A stretch of DNA of 64,000 bases from Butyrivibrio sp. CB08 (GCF_003625485.1 NZ_RAIR01000001.1:558001-622000), one strand, 5' to 3'; positions 49,131 to 58,974 are shown, counted from the first letter of the stretch. Notes: a model not told the origin generated them from the sequence alone. Translations and numbers: made by a program.

Positions 49131-50789
49131 ATGCGCTATTCAGATTTGGGAAATGGTAAATTTCAGAATCCGGTTCTGTTTGCTGATTACAGCGATCCTG
49201 ATGTTATAAGAGTAGACGACACTTTCTATTTGACAGCAAGTAGCTTCAATTACACCCCAGGGCTTCCAATCCTTACTTCTAAAGACCTGGTAAACTGGGA
49301 GCTTGTAAACTACGCTGTAGATAATATCGAAGAGGAGCGTTTTGATATTCCAAGGCATTCTGAAGGGATATGGGCACCTTCAATCAGATATCATGATGGA
49401 TGGTTTTATATCTATTATGGAATGCCAGATGAAGGCTACTATGTAGTAAGGACTAAGGATCCTCTTGGGCAGTGGGAAAAGCCAGTCTGCATTCTTCCGG
49501 GTAAGGGACTTATTGACCCATGCCCATTCTGGGATGATGATGGCAGGGCCTATATTGTCCATGGCTATGCCAAGAGCAGGATTGGATTTAAGAGCATCCT
49601 TGGAATCTTTGAGATAAGCCCTGATGGACTTACTGCAATCTCTGAGGACCGTTTTATTTTCGATGGCAATGACCCTCGGCACCCTGCAGTAACTATCGAG
49701 GGACCAAAGGTCTACAAAAGAGATGGCTATTACTATATCCTTGCTCCTGCAGGAGGAGTGAGAAATGGCTATCAGGTGGCTCTTCGAAGCCGTGATATCC
49801 ATGGACCATATGAGATCAGAACAGTCATGGATAAGGGCAGTACTGTGATCAACGGACCTCATCAGGGAGGACTTGTTGATACGCAGGATGGAAAAGAGTA
49901 CTTTCTTCATTTTCAGGACAGAGGTCTGTATGGCAGAATATGTCATCTTCAGCCTGTTTCCTGGAAGGAAGGCTGGCCAGTTATAGGCGAAGATGGAAAC
50001 GCAGATGGATGCGGAGAGCCAGTTTTTGAACAGGATATTCCTGTTAAAAGAGCTTTACCCTCTGATAGAATTAATCTGCAGGCTTCAGATGATTTCCCAT
50101 CTGGCAGATATGGCCTTTGCTGGCAGTGGCTTGGAAATCATAGAAACGACTTTTGCACAGCTACTGATAAAGAAAATGGATTAAGGCTTTTTGCATTAAA
50201 CCCTTCAGGGGAAGATGAGCCAATAATCTGGAAAAGTGCCAATGTTCTTACCCAGAAGATCATCTATCCAATGTTTGTGGCGGATATCTGCTTTGACGTT
50301 TTGGGCCTTAGAGAAGGTGAAAGAGCCGGAGTATGCATGACTGGCGGACAGTACATAACCGCCTATGTCCAAAAGAATGAGGATAGCTATATTCTCAAAA
50401 TAGCCAGATCTGCGGGCTCTGACAAGGATAAGTTCGAAGTCACAGAAAAAGAGCTTTCTCTGTCCGGATTGGCTAACGAAAGAGCCATTGATCTATCTGA
50501 GCTTATTAAGGATCTGACCATCAGAATGACCTTTAAGCATGAGGATGAAAAGGCGTCAGGAGAGGATATGTACTATCAGGATGTGAATGTTCCTTATGGA
50601 GGAAGGGAACCCGTTTTATCCATGGACCTTATTCTTCCAGATGGAGAGGCTCTTGATCTTGGAGTAACATATACACCTCTTGATCATACCTGGGTTGGAG
50701 CAAAGATTGGAATCTATGCTCTTTGCGCAGGTAATCCCAAAGATCATGGATATGCTGATTTTAGCTATGTGAGAGTAGATGAGCTATAA
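49131..50789 (+). CDS. Glycoside hydrolase family 43 protein (xylosidase/arabinofuranosidase-like)
   Basis: A 552-residue enzyme: a five-bladed propeller GH43 domain (about 1-310) and a C-terminal beta-sandwich of the type found in GH43 xylosidases (about 330-552). The catalytic base is the Asp in FADYSDPDVIRVDDTFYLT; the pKa-modulating Asp and acid Glu lie in DPCPFWDDDGRAY and TIEGPKVYKRDGYYYI. Substrate could be xylo- or arabino-oligosaccharides. No signal peptide. GTG 49128 or ATG 49131 are possible starts; AAGGTGG lies before both. The next gene starts 42 bases after its stop. Confidence 0.92.
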   Translation: MRYSDLGNGKFQNPVLFADYSDPDVIRVDDTFYLTASSFNYTPGLPILTSKDLVNWELVNYAVDNIEEERFDIPRHSEGIWAPSIRYHDGWFYIYYGMPDEGYYVVRTKDPLGQWEKPVCILPGKGLIDPCPFWDDDGRAYIVHGYAKSRIGFKSILGIFEISPDGLTAISEDRFIFDGNDPRHPAVTIEGPKVYKRDGYYYILAPAGGVRNGYQVALRSRDIHGPYEIRTVMDKGSTVINGPHQGGLVDTQDGKEYFLHFQDRGLYGRICHLQPVSWKEGWPVIGEDGNADGCGEPVFEQDIPVKRALPSDRINLQASDDFPSGRYGLCWQWLGNHRNDFCTATDKENGLRLFALNPSGEDEPIIWKSANVLTQKIIYPMFVADICFDVLGLREGERAGVCMTGGQYITAYVQKNEDSYILKIARSAGSDKDKFEVTEKELSLSGLANERAIDLSELIKDLTIRMTFKHEDEKASGEDMYYQDVNVPYGGREPVLSMDLILPDGEALDLGVTYTPLDHTWVGAKIGIYALCAGNPKDHGYADFSYVRVDEL

Positions 50790-50831
50790 TTTTTCGATAG
50801 ATAAACATGTTTTGTGAGGAACATATTTAGA

Positions 50832-52610
50832 ATGAACAATTCTGTAAATCTGGATACAAAGGTATATTTTGAGAGCTTTGAAAAGCACAGGGGCAATCCT
50901 CTTAAGATCCTTATTGGATTTTACAAAGGGCTCTACATGAATTTCTTTTGGTCCACTGTTTTTTACATAATCAAGCACAGCCCTGTATGGGTGCTTCCAA
51001 TAATTACGGCTAATATCATCAATAATGTGACCAGCCACAATCCTGATATCTACAGGATCATTGCATTTGATTCGGTACTCATGGTATTTCTTTTGATCTT
51101 GAACGTCCCTATGAATCACCTGCACATACACTTTAGGAGCAGAGCTGTGAGAAAGGTTGAGGCGGGACTTAGAAGCGCCCTGGTTCACAAGATCCAGGTA
51201 CTGTCTATTCCTCACCAAAAGGAGATGCTCTCGGGAAGACTGCAGTCCAAGATCATAAGGGACGTGGAGGCTGTTGAGACATTATCTGATCAGCTTTTTG
51301 TTTCACTTATCAATATATTCATCAACGTTATCGTCGCTCTTACTGTAACTGTATCAAAGAGCTTGATCGTGTTTTTGTTCTTCCTGTTTACCGTTCCTAT
51401 TGCAGCGGTACTGGTTGTCAGCTTTAAAAAGCCAATAAAGAAGCACAATCAGAAGTTCAGGAAAGAGATGGAAGAGACCAGTGCCAAGGTCATGGAAATG
51501 GTTCAGCTGGTTCCTGTAACAAGAGCCCACGGACTTGAGGATGAAGAGATAAACAGAATGGACACCCAGGTGGACTTAATTGCCCAGGCTGGTTATTCCC
51601 TTGATATAATCCAGGGACAGTTTGGAGCTGTAAGCTGGGCAATCTTCCAGATAGCGCAGATAATGTGTCTTACCTTTACAGCTGTTTTATCAGTGACTGG
51701 CAAGGTACAGGTTGGTGATGTGGTTCTTTATCAGAGCTACTTTACGACTATTGTTGGGCAGGTGTCATCTCTTTTGACCCTCCTTCCTATCATCTCAAAG
51801 GGACTTGAATCAGTTACCAGTATTGGGGAGATCCTTGAATCTCCACATATAGAGGACAGCACAGGCAAGGAAGACATCGGAGAGATCAGGGGAGAGTTTG
51901 ATTTTGAAAACGCTGGCTATGCTTATCCTGACAGCGATGAGGAGATGATCACAGGTCTTTCCTTCCATGTTGAACCGGGACAGACTGTGGCATTTGTTGG
52001 AGAATCAGGCGCAGGCAAGAGTACTATCATGAACCTTCTTGTAGGCTTTGGAATGCCAACAAGTGGCAGGCTCCTCATTGATGGAAAAGATATACAGGAC
52101 ATCAATCTACAGAGCTACAGGAAGCAGCTGGCTGTTGTGCCACAGAATACGATACTGTTTTCCGGAACTGTCCGTGACAATATTCTTTATGGAACGACTG
52201 GAGTTACGCAGGAGAGACTTGATCAGGTTATTGAGGAGGCGGGGCTTAGAAGCGTTATAGACAAGCTTCCAAATGGACTTGATACAATAGTTGGTGAGCA
52301 TGGAGATAAGCTTTCTGGAGGCCAGAAGCAGAGGCTCTCAATTGCAAGGGCCCTTATAAGGGATCCAAAGGTAATTCTTTTGGATGAGGCTACATCTGCT
52401 CTTGACGCCATCTCTGAAAAAGAGGTGTCCTACGCCCTTGATAATATTTCCAGCAAGTGCACAACCTTTATTGTTGCCCACAGACTTGCTACCATTGAAA
52501 AAGCTGACAAGATCATAGTTATCGACAAGGGCACTATTGCAGAGGTTGGAAGCTTTGCGGAGCTAATGGAGAAAAAGGGAATATTCTACAGAATGGAGAC
52601 TACAAAGTGA
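50832..52610 (+). CDS. ABC exporter, fused permease and ATPase
   Basis: A 592-residue half-transporter: six membrane segments (about 35-300) and an ATPase with Walker A GESGAGKST, signature LSGGQKQRLSIARAL, Walker B VILLDEATSALD and H-loop VAHRLAT. It is a full exporter when dimerised. ATG 50832 follows GTGAGGA by 11 bases; a GTG at 50814 would place the site in the gene. The stop and the following ATG overlap (TGATG), so it is translationally coupled to the TIM-barrel gene. An exporter in a sugar-use operon is uncommon; it may expel a toxic or waste sugar derivative, but substrate is unknown. Confidence 0.9.
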   Translation: MNNSVNLDTKVYFESFEKHRGNPLKILIGFYKGLYMNFFWSTVFYIIKHSPVWVLPIITANIINNVTSHNPDIYRIIAFDSVLMVFLLILNVPMNHLHIHFRSRAVRKVEAGLRSALVHKIQVLSIPHQKEMLSGRLQSKIIRDVEAVETLSDQLFVSLINIFINVIVALTVTVSKSLIVFLFFLFTVPIAAVLVVSFKKPIKKHNQKFRKEMEETSAKVMEMVQLVPVTRAHGLEDEEINRMDTQVDLIAQAGYSLDIIQGQFGAVSWAIFQIAQIMCLTFTAVLSVTGKVQVGDVVLYQSYFTTIVGQVSSLLTLLPIISKGLESVTSIGEILESPHIEDSTGKEDIGEIRGEFDFENAGYAYPDSDEEMITGLSFHVEPGQTVAFVGESGAGKSTIMNLLVGFGMPTSGRLLIDGKDIQDINLQSYRKQLAVVPQNTILFSGTVRDNILYGTTGVTQERLDQVIEEAGLRSVIDKLPNGLDTIVGEHGDKLSGGQKQRLSIARALIRDPKVILLDEATSALDAISEKEVSYALDNISSKCTTFIVAHRLATIEKADKIIVIDKGTIAEVGSFAELMEKKGIFYRMETTK

Positions 52611-53455
52611 TGCAGATAGGAATAAGATTTCATGATACAAAAGAGCTCCCATTTGAGGAGAGACTGGCTGATATTAAGAAACAGGGATTTGATTGTGTGC
52701 ATATTGCCCTTTCAAAGGTTCCTGGATTAACTGCGGATACTGACGCTTTAAATCCCGGTTATGCAATGTATCTTAGAAATGCCTTCAGAAAAGCTGATCT
52801 GGATGTTGCTGTACTTGGATGCTATTTAAACCTCGCTAATCCCAATCAGGAAGCTCTAAAAAAGACCCAGGAGAAGTACTTTGCTCACCTTCGTTTTGCA
52901 TCTGTTCTTGGATGCGGAATGGTTGGAACTGAGACTGGTGCTCCCAATGAAACATACACTTACGATAAAGAGGCCTGCCACTCAAAGGAGGCGCTGGATA
53001 CTTTTATCACTAACCTTAAGCCTGTTGTTAAGTGCGCAGAGAGTACTGGAACTATCATTGCCATTGAGCCTGTTTACAGACATATCGTGTATGATGCGAA
53101 GAGGGCAAGAGAGGTTCTGGATCGCATAGGTTCCCCTAATCTTCAGATCATTTTTGACCCTGTGAATCTCCTTTGGACAGACAACTATGACAGGAGATAT
53201 GAGGTGATAGATGAAGCCATAGACCTTCTTGGTAAGGATATAGCCATGATACACCTTAAAGATTCCATTCTTATGGAGGACAGCGTAAAGAGCGTTGGAT
53301 GCGGATTTGGTGAGATGAAATACGAGAGCATAATAAAGTTTGCTCTTGAGAAGAAGCCATTTATTCACGCAACACTAGAAGATACCAAACCTGAAACTGC
53401 AGCTAAGTCTCTTCAGTGTATCAGAGATGTGATCACATCACTATCAAATTCATAA
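52610..53455 (+). CDS. Sugar phosphate isomerase/epimerase-like TIM barrel protein
   Basis: A 281-residue protein of the xylose-isomerase-like TIM barrel superfamily (AP endonuclease 2 group). Metal-site residues are expected in GTETGA, IAIEPVYRH (Glu), IIFDPVNLLW (Asp) and IHLKDSI (His, Lys-Asp), ending with a late Glu in ATLEDTKPE. Related enzymes interconvert keto-sugars, tagaturonate/fructuronate or inosose. In this locus an epimerase of uronate- or pentose-related sugars is the best guess. ATG 52610 overlaps the stop of the exporter gene by one base. A terminator follows. Confidence 0.85.
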   Translation: MQIGIRFHDTKELPFEERLADIKKQGFDCVHIALSKVPGLTADTDALNPGYAMYLRNAFRKADLDVAVLGCYLNLANPNQEALKKTQEKYFAHLRFASVLGCGMVGTETGAPNETYTYDKEACHSKEALDTFITNLKPVVKCAESTGTIIAIEPVYRHIVYDAKRAREVLDRIGSPNLQIIFDPVNLLWTDNYDRRYEVIDEAIDLLGKDIAMIHLKDSILMEDSVKSVGCGFGEMKYESIIKFALEKKPFIHATLEDTKPETAAKSLQCIRDVITSLSNS

Positions 53456-53466
53456 TAAGTAGAAAA

Positions 53467-53497
53467 CCCTGACTCATGGGAGTCAGGGCTTTTTTTA
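53467..53497. terminator. Bidirectional terminator
   Basis: CCCTGACTC (53467-53475) with GAGTCAGGG (53480-53488), loop ATGG, T run after and A run before. It serves the uronate operon and the converging cNMP-domain gene. Confidence 0.9.
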
Positions 53498-55606
53498 TTT
53501 CTTCAGGTGTTCGATCTGTCTTGTGAGTTCCTCTGGTACAGGAATGTCTTCTTTCTTTAGCTTTGCAATTGTATTGACTATAGGCTTTGCTACATTGCTC
53601 ATGTGGGCGTTGTAGTGGTTGATAAGCTCAGTGTACTGAGGATTATCTCCGATCCTTTCACGGATCTCTTTGGAGAATGGACAGAAGGTAAACAGGATCT
53701 CTCGCACAACCTTGTTGAGCCTTGGTGAACTCTGGGACTCGTATTTAATGTAGGAGAGATAATCAGCAATAAATACATTCTTGTAGTTGTTGCTGAATTT
53801 CTTAAGATCTGTTCTGAGCTTTTCTTTATTCTCTGTAGACAGGGCAGAGTTCTTTTTAAAGAACTGCAGATAGTCGCAGTACATGGAAGTAAGAGATGGA
53901 TCTGTAACGTCGTTCCAGTGTACGCCCTGTACAGTCTTGCACATTTCCCATCTGAATTCGCCAAAGAGCTTTATCATTGCTTCTTCGGTGTTTTCTGTAT
54001 TGAAGATGGATACGATCATTCTTGCTTTGGTTCTTCTGTTTTTACCGTTTATTTCCTGCCAGAGACTTGCTCTGCTTCCAACATTTGGCATAAGGATCAT
54101 GTAAGGAGTGATGTCGTCGTCATAGAAGAGCTGTGTGATTCCGATATCGGTATTGGAGTAAACAGCCTGCCTGCAGAATACGCTGTAGTCGATACTCCTT
54201 ATCATGTCAAAGTAGCCCTTAACCTTGTCTGGTGTAAGGTATGCCATATCAAGAGGACGAAGGACATTTTGTGAATCAAATACAGGAACGAAGGATGAGA
54301 TCCTTCCGAAGGTCATTCTGTTTCCAAGTGAAAAGAGATTATGGATCTCAAATTCAAGCCTGCGAAGAGGGTTGTGCATCATTGCATCCATCTGAGGCTG
54401 ATTGATAGCTCCGCTTGTTTTCTGTTCCCTAAGGTATGTTGGCCAGTCCTGATCGAATTCATTTTTGGATGGATCAGCTTCAAGCATGTATACCTTTTTA
54501 AGCCACTCATAAAGAAGCAGTACATTGCCATCAGGATCCGGAGTGTAGGCTTTGGCCATGTTGTAGAGGATGGTAGTATTTTTTTCTCCTGCAAGCTCTT
54601 CATCTACAAAGCCAAACATGAAGAACATCTTAAGTTCAATTGGAAGATCTTCGTCAGTAAGACTCTTTAAGAAGCATGGAGTGAAGACCTCATAGTAAGA
54701 GGTTGCAATATTCCTTCTAAGAGCTCTTGCCTCATCTGAAGAGTCATATCTGTTTTCATTGGCTTTAAATGCAGCGATCTGCTCTTCAAACTTGGCTGCT
54801 TTTTCAGGTGGAACCTCAGAATAAGCAAGGATGGTGGTAAGAGCATTTACAACGGTGGTGACAGATTCACCGCCATCTTCAGCTCTTTCAAGATCGCCAA
54901 GTTTAGCCCTTATCATCTTCATGGTCTGCTGGAACGCAGTTGTCTTTTTCTTGAGGGTCTTTCTATAGGTGTTGATCTCCTGAACATCTTCAGAAATTCC
55001 ATTGTAGATAACAAAGGAAGTCATTACCATTCCCACAGCGATTTCCATGGAGAGAGGGTAGAAGCTCTTTTTAAGAACAGCCTCATTTTCTTTTAAGCTG
55101 TTGCAAAGATCGATGGCCCAATCAGAAATCCTTCTGGGCTTTTCGGGAGCAATCAGTTCATCCATTTCAGGGAAAGCCTTAGGTGTTTCTCCAACCTTTA
55201 TGCAAAGGCTCTGGTAATCAGCATAGTCTGCCATGAGCTGTTCATAGTCGCCCAGAGCCATGTCATATTCTTTTTCAAAAACAGCACAAACACTGGCTGC
55301 ACTGCTGATCGCTGTGGAAGCCAGGATAGGAGCTATCTTTGGATTACTTCTGATAATGTTTGGAATATCATCCAGGGATTCGTAAGGATACGAGTAGACT
55401 GCAGATTCTTCGAGAGCTTCATAGGTATAAATATAGGGACTTCCAGGCTTTTCAACTGCGCCTGCAAATCCGCCAACTCCAAGAGTAATATCAGAATTAG
55501 TGTTAGAAATCTTTAAGGATCCCTTAACAAGGATCTCTATGGAGTTTACTTCATCAGTACCAGCTTTATGAAGTATCTGCCCTTTTTCAAGTTTGAGTAT
55601 TCCCAT
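53495..55606 (-). CDS. Large protein with N-terminal cyclic-nucleotide-binding fold
   Basis: A 703-residue protein. The first about 130 residues are a cupin-like cNMP-binding fold (LEKGQILHKAGTDEVNSIEILVKGSLKIS), as in Crp-type effector domains, but there is no DNA-binding HTH and no obvious phosphate-binding cassette RxS. The remaining about 570 residues are mostly helical with possible coiled coils (about 205-260) and no recognised domain. No membrane segments or signal. Similar long proteins occur in Lachnospiraceae; role unknown. GGAGGAAGT precedes ATG with close spacing. It is downstream of tmcAL on the same strand, 77 bases away. Confidence 0.75.
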   Translation of the reverse strand: MGILKLEKGQILHKAGTDEVNSIEILVKGSLKISNTNSDITLGVGGFAGAVEKPGSPYIYTYEALEESAVYSYPYESLDDIPNIIRSNPKIAPILASTAISSAASVCAVFEKEYDMALGDYEQLMADYADYQSLCIKVGETPKAFPEMDELIAPEKPRRISDWAIDLCNSLKENEAVLKKSFYPLSMEIAVGMVMTSFVIYNGISEDVQEINTYRKTLKKKTTAFQQTMKMIRAKLGDLERAEDGGESVTTVVNALTTILAYSEVPPEKAAKFEEQIAAFKANENRYDSSDEARALRRNIATSYYEVFTPCFLKSLTDEDLPIELKMFFMFGFVDEELAGEKNTTILYNMAKAYTPDPDGNVLLLYEWLKKVYMLEADPSKNEFDQDWPTYLREQKTSGAINQPQMDAMMHNPLRRLEFEIHNLFSLGNRMTFGRISSFVPVFDSQNVLRPLDMAYLTPDKVKGYFDMIRSIDYSVFCRQAVYSNTDIGITQLFYDDDITPYMILMPNVGSRASLWQEINGKNRRTKARMIVSIFNTENTEEAMIKLFGEFRWEMCKTVQGVHWNDVTDPSLTSMYCDYLQFFKKNSALSTENKEKLRTDLKKFSNNYKNVFIADYLSYIKYESQSSPRLNKVVREILFTFCPFSKEIRERIGDNPQYTELINHYNAHMSNVAKPIVNTIAKLKKEDIPVPEELTRQIEHLKK

Positions 55607-55683
55607 ACTTCCTCCGTAAAAACGAGAAATCCGTTAATACATATATGTTATCACGTTGACGGGCGTGCTTCAATCAAATATGC

Positions 55684-56937
55684 CTACAGAACTATCTGTT
55701 TCAGGCTATATTCAGAACCAATTCCGTTTCCGGAGATATTGTTGTAGATCTGGCTGGCAATAAGAGTCTCATCAAGAAGTTTCTTCTGGAGAGGAGTAAG
55801 GAGCTTGTCTGCATCCTTAAGTCTGCTAAGGACAGGGATTGATCCGTTTTCGTTTATTGCCTTTATAAGATCTGATGACTCGCCTCGCAGGCCTAGAACT
55901 CTCGCATAAGCTGTGTATTCATCATCCTTGTAAGCCTTCATGTTTTCTTCTGTGATGTTTAATAGGATGTGCATAAGGCATCTGCTGATCCTGGTATGGA
56001 CAAGGTTTTTGGTCTTTAAATGATTACAGAATGAGCTAAAGCCATCATTATACTCGAGATTACTCTGGATCCTGTTTGATATGTCCCTTGTAACATCGAG
56101 ATATTTGGTGTAACCTTCATTTCTTTCAAGTAAAAGCTTGTATGTAAGAAGGGAAGAATAGTCGTTGTTTTGCATGAATCTTCCTTCATATCCAGAGATT
56201 GATTCAATGGCAGAAGTAGGCATGACACCGTCAAGAATAAATGGCGCATTGAGTTTTACTCTGTCGCCAATACCTGATAAAAGCCTTGCTCTAATGCCGG
56301 CTGCAGAAGGAATACTTCCAAGTTCTTCGCTGTGGAACGGTCTTCCGACTCTCTGGATAACATATGGCTTAATGAACTGATTCTTTTTCTTAAGAGCCCT
56401 TAGGTATTCGATAGCGAGGATGGTGTTTGGGGCTGACAAGAGTTTTTCGTATTCTGAAGAGTTGTAGTTTTTGGATGACTCTTTAAGCTGTGCATCTAAA
56501 GCCTTGGCTCTGGCCGCAGGAAATGACTCCCCCTCTTTAACTGAAGCGCTGAGCACTTCCTTGTAAAGAGCAGGCTCTTCCTGAATGATATCAGCTATTT
56601 CGTAAAGCTTTTCAACATCCGGGAATTCGCTTCCAAAGCAGAGATAATCTACGCAGCCAAGACCGGAGAGAATAGATATAGCGCCTTTTGCAAAATACTC
56701 AGCGCTTCCAAGGCTGTAGTAGATGGGGAGCTCAAGAACAAGATCTGCTCCGTGATTGAGAGCGCAGATGGTCCTTGTGAATTTGTCTATTATTGCAGGT
56801 GCTCCTCTCTGAACATAATCTCCACTCATTACCACGATAACTCTGTCTGCGTGAAGATCCTTTTTGCACTTATCGATCAGATATTTATGTCCGTTGTGAA
56901 AGGGGTTAAATTCAGCAATTATACCGATAGTTTTCAT
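55684..56937 (-). CDS. tmcAL: tRNA(Met) cytidine acetate ligase
   Basis: A 417-residue protein of the TmcAL family (formerly YlbM, DUF795). In Bacillus it adds acetyl to the wobble cytidine of elongator tRNA-Met, using acetate and ATP. The nucleotidyltransferase motif is GIIAEFNPFHNGHKYLI, followed by VIVVMSGDYVQRGAPAIIDKF and ELPIYYSLGSAEYFAKGA. I chose the ATG that starts this motif, with AAAAGGTGCG upstream, not a TTG seven codons earlier. It is divergent from acetate kinase (ackA), a common neighbour in Clostridia and a fitting one, as both handle acetate. Confidence 0.95.
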   Translation of the reverse strand: MKTIGIIAEFNPFHNGHKYLIDKCKKDLHADRVIVVMSGDYVQRGAPAIIDKFTRTICALNHGADLVLELPIYYSLGSAEYFAKGAISILSGLGCVDYLCFGSEFPDVEKLYEIADIIQEEPALYKEVLSASVKEGESFPAARAKALDAQLKESSKNYNSSEYEKLLSAPNTILAIEYLRALKKKNQFIKPYVIQRVGRPFHSEELGSIPSAAGIRARLLSGIGDRVKLNAPFILDGVMPTSAIESISGYEGRFMQNNDYSSLLTYKLLLERNEGYTKYLDVTRDISNRIQSNLEYNDGFSSFCNHLKTKNLVHTRISRCLMHILLNITEENMKAYKDDEYTAYARVLGLRGESSDLIKAINENGSIPVLSRLKDADKLLTPLQKKLLDETLIASQIYNNISGNGIGSEYSLKQIVL

Positions 56938-57039
56938 TATTACGCACCTTTTGTACAATTTTTTCCTTGTTATTAAATTATAATATAAGTATCATAGACA
57001 TGAAAGATTTTACGTAAAAAATGGGAAAGAAGGTTACAT

Positions 57040-58233
57040 ATGAAAGTATTAGTTATTAACTGTGGAAGTTCATCCCTTAAATTCCAGCTTATCGATTCTG
57101 ATACAGAGGCTGTAATTTGCAAGGGACTCTGTGAGAGAATCGGTATTGACGGAAGCCAGATCGTTTACACTCCAGAAGGCAAGGACAAGATCACCAAGGT
57201 TACTCCTATGCCAGACCACAACAGAGCAATCGAGCTTGTTATTGAGGCTCTTACCAACAAGGAAGACGGTGTAGTATCTCTCGATGAGATTGGAGCTGTT
57301 GGACATCGTATTGTTCACGGCGGTGAGAAATTCACTAAGTCAGTAGTTATCAATGATGAGGTTATCAAGGCTATCGAAGAAGTTTCAGATCTTGCACCTC
57401 TTCACAACCCAGCTAACCTTATTGGAATCAGAGCATGTCAGAAGGCTATGCCAGGAGTTCCTATGGTTGCAGTATTTGATACAGCATTCCATCAGACAAT
57501 GCCTGAGGAGGCTTACCTTTACGGCCTTCCACATTCATACTATGAGAAGTACGGCATCAGAAGATACGGCTTCCACGGAACAAGCCACTCTTATGTAAGC
57601 AAGAGAGCAGCAGAGATCCTTGGCAAGGACCCTAAGGACCTTAAGATTGTTGTTTGTCATCTTGGTAACGGTGCTTCTGTTTCAGCTGTTGATGGTGGCA
57701 AGTGCGTAGATACATCAATGGGTCTTACTCCTCTTGAGGGACTTATCATGGGAACAAGAACCGGTGATATCGATCCTTCTGTAGTAGAGTTCATCATGAA
57801 GAAAGAGAATTCTACAGTAGCTGATGTAACTAACCTCCTCAACAAGAAGTCAGGTGTATTTGGACTTTCTGATGAGCTTTCATCAGACTTCAGAGACCTT
57901 GAGGACGGATATGTAAATGGCAATGCTGAAGCTAAGAGAGCAGTAGATGCTTTTGCTTACAGAGTTCTTAAGTACATTGGATCTTATGTAGCAGCAATGG
58001 GCGGTGTTGATGCAATCTGCTTCACAGCAGGTGTTGGCGAGAACAGCGGATTTGTTAGAAAACTCATCTGTGAGCGCCTTACATTCCTTGGAGCAACTCT
58101 TGATCTTGAGGCAAACAAGGTTCGTGGAAAAGAGCAGATCATCTCCGGAGCTGACAGCAAGGTTACACTAATGGTAGTTCCTACCAATGAAGAGCTTGCT
58201 ATTGCAAGAGATACATGTGCGCTTTGCAAATAA
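57040..58233 (+). CDS. ackA: Acetate kinase
   Basis: A 397-residue enzyme that converts acetyl phosphate and ADP to acetate and ATP. Family motifs are complete: VLVINCGSSSLKFQLID, DTAFHQTMPEEAYLYG, HGTSHSYVSKRAA, VCHLGNGASVSAVDGGKCVDTSMG, LMMGTRTGDIDP-type and FTAGVGENS. Length is standard. The phosphotransacetylase gene, often upstream, is not in the window. Codon use is that of a highly expressed gene. ATG 57040 follows AAAGAAGGTTACAT. TATAAT around 56980-56985 may be its -10. Confidence 0.97.
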   Translation: MKVLVINCGSSSLKFQLIDSDTEAVICKGLCERIGIDGSQIVYTPEGKDKITKVTPMPDHNRAIELVIEALTNKEDGVVSLDEIGAVGHRIVHGGEKFTKSVVINDEVIKAIEEVSDLAPLHNPANLIGIRACQKAMPGVPMVAVFDTAFHQTMPEEAYLYGLPHSYYEKYGIRRYGFHGTSHSYVSKRAAEILGKDPKDLKIVVCHLGNGASVSAVDGGKCVDTSMGLTPLEGLIMGTRTGDIDPSVVEFIMKKENSTVADVTNLLNKKSGVFGLSDELSSDFRDLEDGYVNGNAEAKRAVDAFAYRVLKYIGSYVAAMGGVDAICFTAGVGENSGFVRKLICERLTFLGATLDLEANKVRGKEQIISGADSKVTLMVVPTNEELAIARDTCALCK

Positions 58234-58243
58234 TAAGTAAATT

Positions 58244-58277
58244 AAAAGCACATCTCCAAATGGGGATGTGCTTTTTT
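58244..58277 (+). terminator. Terminator after ackA
   Basis: AAAAGCACATCTCC (58244-58257) with GGGGATGTGCTTTT (58262-58275), loop AAAT, one G-T pair, followed by more T. Confidence 0.9.
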
Positions 58278-58329
58278 AGTGCCATAAATGGAACATGGCA
58301 AGTGGGTCTATTAGATTTTACGAAAAATA

Positions 58330-58974
58330 TCAGGCACCAAGGATCTCATGTACACAAGCCTTGATGGCATCATCCTTGCAGTTAGCATCGAAGTACTCAA
58401 GGAAGTGAGCACCTGAGAATGCACCCTTTACAAGGTCCTGATCCAGGCTCTTTAAGATGGTTGGAACGTCCTGCACAAGAGTCTTTTCTCTTACTGCATC
58501 AAGGATCTTTTTGTTGCGCTGCTCTGGAACAGCTCTTTCTCTTGGATATCCCTGACCTGACTCTTCGCTAAAGAGCTTCTCAAAGCTGTACTCAAGATTG
58601 AGTTCTGCGCCCCAGCCTGACTTAAGAGCAAAGTTCATGGAGATGGCGTTTCCATCATTGACCTGAGCAAATGTATAAGCGTCAAGTGGATCTGTTACAT
58701 GTCCGCAGATAACTCCTGGGAAGCTGTTGCATGCGAGCATAGCGCCTTCACCGGTTCCGCAGCCTGTTACAACGTAGTCTGCAGCGCCTGAATTAAGAAG
58801 TACACAGGCAAGAATGCCGTTCTGAACGTATGTAAGCTGTGCCTCGTCTTCAGCAGAGTACATACCGTAGTTAAATACTTCAAAGCCGTGCTGGTCTGCT
58901 ACCTTTTTAAGAGCTTTGTAGATCATCTCGTTTTTAGCAGCCTGGCTGTTCTCATTGATAAGAGCAATCTTCAT
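58330..58974 (-). CDS. RpiB/LacA/LacB-family sugar-phosphate isomerase
   Basis: A 214-residue protein of the RpiB/LacAB family: MKIALINENSQAAKNE at the N-terminus, GADYVVTGCGTGEGAMLACNSFPGV around the active site, and FAQVNDGNAISM. The usual family length is 140-150 residues, so about 65 residues at the C-terminus are extra. Members isomerise ribose-5-phosphate, allose-6-phosphate or galactose-6-phosphate; GCGTGEG replaces the common CGTGIG and the substrate is unsure. ATG was chosen for GGAGG nine bases upstream. The 280-bp spacer to the next gene holds an extended -10 (TGGTATACT around 59157-59165) for that gene and nothing else that I can support. Confidence 0.88.
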   Translation of the reverse strand: MKIALINENSQAAKNEMIYKALKKVADQHGFEVFNYGMYSAEDEAQLTYVQNGILACVLLNSGAADYVVTGCGTGEGAMLACNSFPGVICGHVTDPLDAYTFAQVNDGNAISMNFALKSGWGAELNLEYSFEKLFSEESGQGYPRERAVPEQRNKKILDAVREKTLVQDVPTILKSLDQDLVKGAFSGAHFLEYFDANCKDDAIKACVHEILGA

